Positions 55,601-64,000 of a stretch of 64,000 nucleotides of DNA are shown in pieces; positions within the stretch are counted from its first letter, which is position 1, and each line of letters starts with the position of its first letter. The notes below the pieces were generated by a model. It made no database searches, was not told the origin of the DNA, and saw only the letters and a list, made by a program, of their open reading frames with translations. The stretch is from Portulaca oleracea. Taxonomy: Eukaryota > Streptophyta > Magnoliopsida > Caryophyllales > Portulacaceae. Where the stretch lies: positions 55,191,518 to 55,255,517 of the forward strand of contig CM055869.1 in NCBI GenBank assembly GCA_029582165.1, given 5' to 3'. A program made the translations under genes and the position numbers.

Positions 55601-58600
55601 AGAGCCTTAAGTTGATGGCGTGAGCCATGAATAAGCAAAGAGTGAATATGACCAGATTTTAAGGAGTTTGTATGCTTGTCTGAGTAGAGTCATGGCATAC
55701 CCATGAGAATGTAATATGCAAATTGTGTAACCAATCTTAGATAAATGTTCTAAGATAAAAGCATCGGATGCCAGTATGTAAGGAACGAAGAAGACTGGAT
55801 CACTAGAGTCTAGAGGAGTGGCAAGCTCAAACACAAGGAGGTCAGGACTTAACAAGGAGAAATATTGCAATTTAGGGGAAGAACGGAGAAAGGATCAAGA
55901 GTTTTGTTAATGCCAATAATCCATATTTAAAAGTTAACATTCCATTTGTATATATCATCATTGAGTCAACGATACTTTGGAATTTTGATTTGACGACCTA
56001 CTAACCTAGTAACGTATTTATCACACATGAATTATGATTTAAAAAAAGGAAATCTACTATCCATCCACAATATATAGCTACTATAGCATCAATTACATCA
56101 AATCAACAAGCTGAAATTTCTGGTGTTCATATAGATAAGCTAAATTGTTAGAAAAATCAATGCTGATGCCATCCCATGGACTTCTTTTGTTGCTTTTAGC
56201 CAACCTATTTGAGTTAATTGGTTACATTAATATTGGGTGGGCACCTCCCCTTAGTCAACCTTTTGATTTATTTGTGTTTTATATCAAAAAGGGAGGCAAC
56301 AACCATTTGAAATATACATGATTTTCGTCAAGGGTTGGTGCCTACCCATTCCACTCCCTTGACCTCGTTGGCCTTATTCTTCTATATATAGATATTAGAT
56401 GGGAGGTCTATTGTGCAACAACTAGGACCCATTGAGGAATTGTAATGATGGATCCCCATGTCGGAAAGGAAGTTCAAAGGGTGTTAATGCAATTATTACT
56501 AAATTCAGAGAGCATTACACAATATCCCTCCCGATGGTGTATGTGAATTGTAGTGTTTTGCTATTGTTGTGTGTTGAGGATGAGCATTTGGCTCTTAATG
56601 GACTATAAAGGTGTGAAGTAGCACACGCTAGATGGATCCACCTACTTAAGTGTGGCAGTGTGGTCGTTTCTTGTCGGAGGATTGGTATGAGTCATCTCCT
56701 AGAGCACCTATGAGCTACTAGGTTGGTGTATGGCTAGTATAAGGCGCTAGACCGCGGAGTATGAGAATATCAGAAATTAATGTGTGCCCAAGGGCGGATT
56801 TACACTTCCCTATCAAGTTCAAGACGATTGTCACTTGGTAGGTCGTTTGTCTTTAAACTTGGCATCACTAGGTGTCAATTCAAGTAGCAAGAAATTGGCA
56901 TCGAAGCATTAATTTCTCTATGCCCCAACATCTTTATATGCTCCAATTTAGAACTTTGATTTTGTGGTGGATTGTTAGAAAAATCAAAGTTGGTGCTATC
57001 CCATGGACTTCTTAGGTTGCTTTTAGCCAACCTATTTGATTGTTAGAAAAATCAAAAGGTTGGCTAAGGGGAGGTGCCCACCCAAGATTAACGCAACCAA
57101 TTAACTCAAATAGGTTGGTGAAAATCAACCTAAGAAGTTCATGGGATGACACCTACTTTGATTTTTCGAACAATCCCCCGCAAAATCACAGTTTTAAATA
57201 GGAACATATAAGCATGTTGGGGCATAGAGAAATGAATGCTTCCTCAATACTTGCAACTGCTTGGTATTAAATAGGAACATATAAATATGTGATCATTTTG
57301 ATTTTGTGAAGTTACCTATTTATAATCTCTGTTATGGTTCTTCCTCAATTCTCACAATTGCTTGGTATTGACATATTATTAAGTTGATAGAGCTTGGCAT
57401 AGAATATTCACCCCGTATGTACAATGTGTATCTACTGATGCAGCATTTTATGTGCAATGTTGCTTGAATATGAACATCTTTTTTGGACATCACATCATAT
57501 CAACATGTTGAGAATTGCATATGGGGGAAAGAGTGCGTGTCTTTACCCTTTAGTCTTTGTTGACCCGTGTGTTTTTTTTCAAAATGTTCAATTCCAATTT
57601 TCTTTGTTTGGTGTTTTCCCTTTCTTTGTTTTAGCCATTGTTGGTGACATAACGCCTTCTGATGGGATCCCCAAGTCGGAAAAGAGTCGTAGAGAACAGG
57701 AGGCTATCAACCACATGTGCAGTCTTCTTGGTGGTGGAGCAAGAGGTAACCTTTCTCACTCTTGATTCACCTACTCTTCTAGCCATTTGTATATCATTGA
57801 CTATGAAGGAAGTTTCAATTGCAAACTTAGAAACACCTTTGGCCCTTCACATTCATTTCCCAAGTTATGGTGTACCTTCTTGGTTGTTTCTACATGAGCT
57901 GAATACTAGTTACAAATTGCAGCTAAGGAGATACACGATCTATGGATGGAGTACGAAGAAAATTCTTCACCGGAAGCCAAGATTGTTAAAGATTATGATA
58001 AAGTACGTAAGACCGTCAACCCTTTACCTGTGTTTTGATTCCTATTTGCCCTTGATGTGAATAAGCATATGTGATCACGCCATATATTTTCTCTTTTAGA
58101 CTTTTTTTTTTCTTGTCATCAAAATTTGTTTTTGTCTCTGATCCATAATACTTGTCAAATTTTGAGGAAGATTAAATTTTATGGAAAATTATCTATTACA
58201 ATGATTCCTCTAACGGTCTAACCTCCATTGGGGAGGGTGTGAGAAATTTCTCCCGCTTAATAAAAAAACCTTGCCCATAATTTTCCAACTTCTATGTGTG
58301 AAACCTCTATTGTAAGTTTGACATGTGTATGATAGCAGAAACATATCATTATGATCATGGACTGTTAGGTTGTATCATCGCTGCAGGATATCTTTGGGAA
58401 AATATGAGGATAATATCTTCATGTTCATACAACTGCATAAATTCTCTTATAGGGCAGAACTATTTGAACTTATTTGATGTGTGATTCCTGTGCATTTGTG
58501 CTGCACAACTTTGTGAGGATCATTGGCCTGCAATGAGCATTAACACTTGTTTGTTTGTTTTTTGTCCTGTCAGATTGAGATGATACTTCAAGCCTGGGAG

Positions 58601-59865
58601 TATGAGAAAGGTAAACTTCTGTGGTAGCAAATTGTATCAAAGTTGATAATAGGAATGTTATCATTAAGCTGATTTAAATTCGGTGTGTTTAGTATAATTC
58701 ATCTGTGCTTTACTTTTTAAATAGTAGTATAAATTATTTAGCGGAGTTTGTGATTGTATCTCTTTGCCCTGAACCGTATAGTTTCAATCACTCAAGGGCA
58801 TTGTTGTTGTCGTCGTGGTGTGGTTGTATTTTTGTCCCCCCTCTAGTATTTTGTACATTGTAAGCTAGGCACTGTATTTGTCGTCAGAGAACTGACATTG
58901 GGATTTCTTCTCGTTTTTTTGCGTTTTACTTGTGCAGATCAAGGGAGGGATTTGGAGGAGTTTTTCGAGTCTACTGCTGGTATGAATATCTCTAATTGAT
59001 TTCATCTTTTTAGGGTTTTAGTCAACATAACATTTCTTGACTGGCTTCAAAATATGATTGATTCTCTGAGGGATGCCAATACCAATACCATACCATTCTC
59101 GTGAAATTCTCATTTGATCTCATCTAAAAGTCTGGTTTGATACAATTGGAGGAAAACATAATTTTTAGGCTCGATCTGATTTGGGTTAAACTACCCGAAT
59201 CTAGTTCCTGTGAGTTGGCTTGACTTTATGTGCTGGTTGTCTTAGTTTTTATTCATGCATGGATAAATTTCATGCTCTGATCTGGGGCTTCGACCATAGT
59301 TACCGGGAACGCTACTTTCGCCTGCGACGCGCGTTCCGAGGTCAAAACTAGACTAAATTCTTGCAAAAATTAGCGACCTGCGTTCCGAGACTAACGACCC
59401 GGGAAGTGTTCCTGGTAACTGTGGCTTCAACTGAAGGCTAGAAGTTATTTCTCTAAGCTTGTGCAGCTGTGCTTATCCTTTGGATTTTCTACTCCCCTGC
59501 TCTATTCCAACTTTTCCTTTAGTCACTTAAGTATCCTGTTCATGGGCCTATGTATCTCTTGATCGTTTTTGTTTTTCGTTCCAACGATGAATACTTGGAT
59601 GATTTCCTGCTTCTAAACAAGCTATGTAAATTTCTCTTGTTTGGATATTGTCTTCCTTATGGATTCGTAATACGAATTCTTAGCAGCGTTTATATCTTAA
59701 TATTGGGCATTATGTTGCAGTTGAGTGCTTGATATTTGTCCTCTTAACATGACAATTTCGTAAAGCAATGTATGTATGTATGTGTGCTCGCTTGCAGGGA
59801 AGTTCCAGACGGAGCTTGGCAAAGCCTGGGCGCAGGAGGTAGTATCGAAAAGAAAGAAGCAATAG
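52673..59865 (+). CDS. HD-domain metal-dependent phosphohydrolase (HDDC2/YfbR-like 5'-deoxynucleotidase), 245 aa
   Basis: Exons are 52673-52909, 52996-53120, 54012-54049, 57635-57745, 57923-58002, 58574-58610, 58938-58979 and 59798-59865. All introns are GT-AG and the frame is open to TAG at 59863. Residues 1-60 are Ser/Pro/Asn-rich with few acids, like an organelle transit peptide. Met40 is an alternative start for a cytosolic form. The HD domain begins near 70: [24 protein letters not shown] with metal ligand His100, and IVHDIAEAIVGDI with His129-Asp130. Then come [24 protein letters not shown], an [10 protein letters not shown] segment and TAGKF at the end, in the same order as human HDDC2. 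YfbR-type enzymes hydrolyse deoxynucleoside 5'-monophosphates, so a nucleotide-salvage or clean-up role is inferred. The in-frame TTG at 52610 was not used. Confidence 0.93.
53125..53444. repeat. Exact 80-bp x 4 tandem repeat at the start of intron 2 of the HD gene
   Basis: The phrase GGATTTTGTTA(T/C)CTGGGTTTTG starts at 53125, 53205, 53285 and 53365, so the period is exactly 80. Units end with TTTTTCTTGGGATCAA(T/A)T.TGAAAA. The first unit starts four bases after the exon-2 donor. The overlapping open frames are artefacts of the repeat. Confidence 0.93.
53540..53730. mobile_element. hAT-like MITE candidate in intron 2 of the HD gene
   Basis: CTGTTTGATA at 53548 and TATCAAACAG at 53718 are inverted termini about 180 bp apart. 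The interior has AGCT-rich words (AAGTAGCTTTTT, AAAAAGCTA). Such GTTTG(G/A)TAA ends are typical of small hAT-derived elements. No clear 8-bp duplication was found. Confidence 0.45.
54050..56145. other. First 2.1 kb of intron 3 of the HD gene
   Basis: No exon, RNA gene or clear element end is visible; short minus-strand frames (54663-54433, 55870-55607) show no recognisable domain. Confidence 0.4.
56146..57245. mobile_element. LTR-type fragments with an inverted piece in intron 3 of the HD gene
   Basis: TGTTAGAAAAATCAA opens LTR-like text at 56146, with a TATATATAGATA box near 56384. The same opening recurs at 56973, directly after purine-rich GTGGTGGAT (a polypurine-tract-like site). Sequence 56905-57038 then reappears inverted at 57108-57240. 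Interpretation: 5' LTR start, short internal region and start of the 3' LTR of a small LTR element, followed by an inverted fragment of the same junction. Domains are absent. Limits are approximate. Confidence 0.5.
59296..59422. mobile_element. Short MITE (ATAGTTACC...GGTAACTGT) in intron 7 of the HD gene
   Basis: It starts ATAGTTACCGGGAACGC and ends GTTCCTGGTAACTGT. It shares termini and interior words (GTTCCGAG, TTTAGTCTAGTTTTGAC in reverse, GGTCGC) with the 29883-30022 copy, so both belong to one family. Confidence 0.6.
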
Positions 59866-60919
59866 CTTTTCTGCAGCTGTATGATACAACATCTTCGGTC
59901 TTGCTATTGTGGCTGTTCTATTTTTACTTTGGACTCGAAGATGGTCGAATGTTTGTCGTAGTTTATTTGTTAGATTCAGTAGAACTTACTGAAGGGCTTT
60001 TGCCCGATTTGCCCCACTGACATTGCTTCTATCAGGTTAGAATTATTGATACATGGGAAGAAGCAATTTGAGCTTGTTATTTTCGACGAGCTTGGAAGGA
60101 TTTGATGGGAGATTTCATGTTTAACTGGATTGAAGAAATTGTCAATTGTGGAGTAAGGCTTTTATAACCCAACACTTTGGTCATCTGCTGCTGCTGCATT
60201 GCTTTGGACAGGATAATAAAATGGGTGAACGAAAGAAATATTCATTCAACATTCTCTGATATTTGGACAGTTCAGTGTTTTCACATGCATTAGTTAATAA
60301 AACTGAACAGGGGATTGGCTAATTACATTATGATGGATATACCTAGGACTATCTAGCAAGTCCTCGTCTAAATCACTAGCAAAATCAGTCATCTGTAATT
60401 TTCATTGGCAAGGTTGTTACAAGAGTCTTGCTCCATAATTTAAATACTCCCTGTATACAGATGATGACCCTGTTGGCAATCAGTTAGCAACTGTTAGCTT
60501 ATAATTGTTTGAATTAGCTAATTGTAAGAAAAAATGTTTGGTATAGTAGATTTGAAAACTTATATAAAAAAGCTTCATCACATCAAATAACTCTTTTTGA
60601 TGTAAACTCAAAGAACTAACAGTGTCCAAAAAGTATGGGACAGCCAAACACCCGCCACATATCCTTAAAGCTTACAATCTTACAAGCATGGTCCAAATTG
60701 ACCACTTTTCAAACTCCAACAAGAAGTGGAAATTCAACCAAAAAACAAAAGTATATGGATCCACCTAACATAATTTTAGACGAACATGACCAAAAACAAA
60801 TTTAACTTAACAGGTCGAATGTCAAGCAGTAGGTCATGGCCAATCAATCCCACAATTCTCTTCAACAGAAAGTGTTTTGCTTTCGCCAAAACTTAAACCT
60901 TGGTATGAACCCACATAGA
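59866..60919. other. 3' UTR of the HD gene and intergenic DNA
   Basis: AATAAA at 60215-60220 is a candidate poly(A) signal 350 nt after the stop. Farther on (60470-60650) are AACTGTTAGC and CAGCCAAACACCC words suggestive of a decayed hAT-type MITE. No gene is visible. Confidence 0.4.
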
Positions 60920-61312
60920 TTACGACGAAGACTGATAAGTAGGGGGAGTCTGCGCGGTTCCCTCTTCTCCACCGTCAGGAGTCCTCGGCGGTGGCCTCTC
61001 AGTTTCTCCCTGAGGCGGCGACCGGCTCAAGTCCTTCCCAGGAGGCGGCGGGGCTTCCTCATCCGGGTCAGACGGCTTCGGGTCACGAGGTCCGGTGGCG
61101 TAGTCCGGGCTCGGGTCGGGCAGTATCCGGGTGTCCTGTTTACTCGGGTGTTGTTGGCTCTGACTTGCGTGTCTTCTAACTGAACTTCTGCTGATGCTTA
61201 CACTTGTCAGAGTTGTGATGGTGGGTGATGGAGAAACACAAACTGCTACAGCTGGGATTGGGATTGGGATTGGGATTGGGATTGACTTGCTTAGCAGCCT
61301 CTTCCATGCCAT
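60920..61312 (-). CDS. Hypothetical small protein with organelle-type N-terminus, 130 aa
   Basis: A single open frame runs from ATG at 61312 to TAA at 60922-60920. The N-terminus MAWKRLLSK is basic and amphipathic. An (Ile-Pro)4 run follows, encoded by GGGATT hexamers on the + strand, then a Ser/Thr-rich stretch and SSVRRHASQS, resembling a mitochondrial presequence with a cleavage region near 45-52. The rest is hydrophilic and Pro-rich, with DPSPDYATGPRDPKP and a Pro/Glu-rich tail. I do not recognise a domain. The GC-rich, Pro-rich coding bias, absence of stops and presequence-like start favour a real gene over chance. The sense frame 60836-61183 is probably its shadow. Confidence 0.5.
   Translation of the reverse strand: MAWKRLLSKSIPIPIPIPIPAVAVCVSPSPTITTLTSVSISRSSVRRHASQSQQHPSKQDTRILPDPSPDYATGPRDPKPSDPDEEAPPPPGKDLSRSPPQGETERPPPRTPDGGEEGTAQTPPTYQSSS
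61247..61283. repeat. (GGGATT)n hexamer repeat inside the hypothetical 130-aa frame
   Basis: About six hexamers on the + strand, read on the minus strand as alternating Ile-Pro codons. The unit is not the plant telomere repeat TTTAGGG. Confidence 0.85.
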
Positions 61313-61329
61313 GGTGATCAGTTGGTCAC

Positions 61330-64000
61330 CTGAACTTCCTGTTTCTTGATGCTTACAAACCTAACTTTGGGTGCCGCTTACTGCTTATGATCAAGGGCTG
61401 TTTATGAGGCGGTCAAGTGAGACCAAAAATTTATGTTGTCGCATGAATGGCTGACACGCAGTGTGTGCATGGCTATGGGGACGTCCAACGCGTGGAATAC
61501 AGTTTTATTATATATATTTGGTGGAGTAATACAATTTTTAATTTTCTTAACTTATTAGATTTTAATAAGTATGAAAATTTACAAATAATAATATAAAAAG
61601 GACAATTCGGTACACAAAATATCCTTATAAGCGGGCCAAGGGTCTGGGAAGGGTCCAAACTATAAGGATGTAATATAGGCAAACCTTCAAGTATTCCCTT
61701 TACAAACAACAATACAAGTATTTATAATTTTATATATAACTAGCAAAGAATGTCCGTGCAAGACACGGGCTGGGCTATACATTATAGTTACAATATAAGT
61801 TTGGTGTAACAATATACATTAAACTTATTATATTAAGTAGATATTGTCTTAGATTATAAAAAATATGCAAAATTACAAACAATAATACAATATTATGTAA
61901 TTTATATATAGTATTAAATTTATTTTTCAAATATAGTGTACAACAATTTAGTTTCCATACTCACATAAAATCTTTTAAAGATTGTCGTATATTAAAAATT
62001 TTGATGTTTTCATTGTACAAATATTATAATTGTATTAAAATATATTTACATAAAACTAAAAGAAATTTTTTTTGTCAAAGAACATCTGACCCGTACTTAC
62101 TTGCATTTGAACATCTTACCCGTATTCACCTAAACCTTAAGGAAAATGATAAAAGTCTTGTGCAAGACACATATTATGGTCTTGTTACTATTGAAAACAT
62201 ATATATTTGTAAATTAAATTGGAAAAAAGTTACATGATTGACTTCTATAACTATAATAATATATATAAATTGTATAAAATCACACATTTATCTATATTTT
62301 TTAAAATTTACAAAAAAACCGTGTAAAATATGCCCAACGGATGAGGTTGATTCATTAGGGTGCCAATTTTAATTGTTGGCGTAGCCAACACATTCCAAAC
62401 TTCTTATAATTGATAACTAATAGTATCTGTCAAAAAAATTGGGGTTAAAAACGATAATAAGTATTGATTATATAAGGGAGAAGACATTTAAGGAGTGTCT
62501 TGGGGCAAGACACTTATCATCACCCTGAAATACACCCTGGTCATGTTTTTAGAATGGAATTTACCTGAAACAAAAATAAACTTGACCCGTACTTACTTGC
62601 ATTTGAACATTTTACCCGTATTCACCTAAACCCGAAATACACCCGGGTCATGTTTTTAGAATGGAACCTGAAACAAAAATAAACCTGACCCGTATTTACT
62701 AAAAAAAAATTTTTACTATCAAAAAACATCTTACCCATATAAAACTAAAAGGAATTTTTATTGTCAAAGAACATTTGACTCGCAATTACTTGAATTTGAA
62801 ATACACCAAATCATATTTACCTAACACACGGAATACACTCGGATCATATTTATATAGTGAAATATACCCGAAGCTAAAATACACCCGACACGTATTTACC
62901 CTAAAAAGAAATTTTTACTATCAAATAACATTTCATCCGTATTTACTTAAATTTGAAATACATCTGAGTATTAATTTTTAGAGTGAAATTTACTTGACAT
63001 CGAAATACACCTGACCCATGTTTACCCTAATTAACCAGACCTATATTACCTAATTATTGTACTTGGGGGTAAAATAGTTAATTCATGTGTGAACACAAGC
63101 TAAATACAAATTGCAAATTAATTATTATATTCAAGGGTCAAATAGTAAATTCGTGTGTGAACACCAGCAGACCGAGCAAGCACCACAATAACAATAAAAA
63201 CTCCCCCTTTTATAATAGTTAAGGATAAGGATAAGGATACTATATTATGCGCTCAAAAAAAAGGATACTATATTAATTTGCGAATACAATGTACACAAAT
63301 TTAATTTGCATACTCATAAAATCTAATGGTATCAAAAATTTGTACGAAGAGCCATTATATATCGAAAAATTGATGGTTAAAGTTTTCAACATGCAAATTT
63401 GGGTCACATAACAAAAATTGGAGGGGGTAATTCTCTATCTTCTTTTTTTCTTTCTTTTTGAAGAAACGGTAAATATGAAAAAGTGAATTGGTGGTAGGCA
63501 GACCAAAAAATGTTGCCAAAATGATTCCCATTTTGGAGTTTGCGGTTGTCTTTAAGGATTCGGTTGTTCGCATTTTGACATGATAACATCCATGATTGAA
63601 CCTTTGTAATCTATTTGTGAGAGTTTTGATGTAGGGGAATATTCAAACCTTTCGCAAATCGCAACCTACTTGTGAGAATTTTAGAAGCTCATATGTATAA
63701 TTCAAATTTGTAAGAAAATATGGAGTAATTCAATGGGAGAATATATATGAATATTCAATAATTCATGAAAAATAAGATACGAAGTATGCAAAAATATTAT
63801 GGCAAAATAAACAAAAAGAAAAAAAACACTTTTGATATAAGGCGATATTCAAACTCCTAACCCGTGGTTGAGCTAGAGTATCATCACTTTGCTATTACAA
63901 TCTAAGATAAGAACCTTGCCATGAAGAAATTAATCATAACAATTAGATCAGTACTACATCCATCTCTTATCAAGTATCACCAAAACTACTTTTAGGAGTC
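61330..64000. other. AT-rich intergenic region with dispersed direct repeats, no gene seen
   Basis: From 62045 to 63060 several phrases recur: AAAACTAAAAG(A/G)AATTTTT..TTGTCAAAGAACAT (62053 and 62744), GACCCGTACTTACTTGCATT (62088 and 62584), ACCCGTATTCACCTAAACC (62116 and 62613) and AATACACCCGGGTCATGTTTTTAGA-like text (62525 and 62635). They look like a decayed tandem or twice-inserted repeat. The remainder is AT-rich with AAGGATAAGGATAAGGATAC near 63223. No coding signal is credible. Confidence 0.5.

Noticed and set aside
61247..61283. Interstitial telomere repeat
   Set aside because: The hexamer GGGATT differs from the plant telomere heptamer TTTAGGG.

Overview
The window is AT-rich nuclear DNA from a flowering plant, almost certainly a eudicot. 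The evidence is multi-exon genes with GT-AG introns and plant-specific protein families, plus a dense load of copia LTR elements, a LINE and several kinds of MITE. I cannot name the species from sequence alone. By reading splice sites and keeping frame I assembled three complete, uninterrupted protein-coding genes: (1) an 11-exon LRR receptor kinase of subfamily II (CIK/NIK group, + strand, CDS 17507-25359, 640 aa); (2) a 13-exon HAD-type 5'-nucleotidase-domain protein (- strand, CDS 50765 down to 29697, 543 aa); (3) an 8-exon HD-domain phosphohydrolase like human HDDC2 and bacterial YfbR (+ strand, CDS 52673-59865, 245 aa). A fourth, single-exon gene (- strand, 61312-60920, 130 aa) is plausible but unrecognised.

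Layout. 1-9740: a decayed LINE on the + strand (endonuclease, then reverse transcriptase, zinc-finger and RNase H remnants). It is split by about 5 kb of non-coding repeat DNA (about 1470-6458) and by a foldback MITE (7099-7654, 10-bp target duplication). 9847-17300: MITEs, a solo copia LTR (12944-13617), a broken RRM gene (14200-15172, - strand) and a MITE nested in a MITE nested in a MITE just upstream of the receptor kinase. 17507-25359: the receptor kinase, with foldback MITEs in introns 2, 8 and 10. 25360-29696: intergenic, holding several MITEs of one Tourist-like family. 29697-50765: the nucleotidase gene. Its 9.7-kb intron 4 holds the most unusual structure here: three gag-only copies of one copia family plus one truncated copy of a second, arranged as a roughly 1.9-kb-arm inverted repeat with LTRs facing in opposite directions. 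50766-52672: the divergent intergenic region, with a 120-bp tandem duplication. 52673-59865: the HD gene, with an exact 80-bp x 4 tandem repeat at the start of intron 2 and a palindromic LTR fragment in intron 3. 61313-64000: AT-rich repeats, no gene seen.

How the genes relate. Two neighbouring genes, transcribed head to head, both encode enzymes expected to remove phosphate from nucleotides (a HAD-type nucleotidase and an HD-type deoxynucleotidase). From memory, Arabidopsis chromosome 2 carries homologues of all three main genes close together (At2g23820 HD, At2g23890 nucleotidase, At2g23950 receptor kinase), so the window looks like a conserved gene block inflated by transposons. All coordinates come from manual reading; no search was run.
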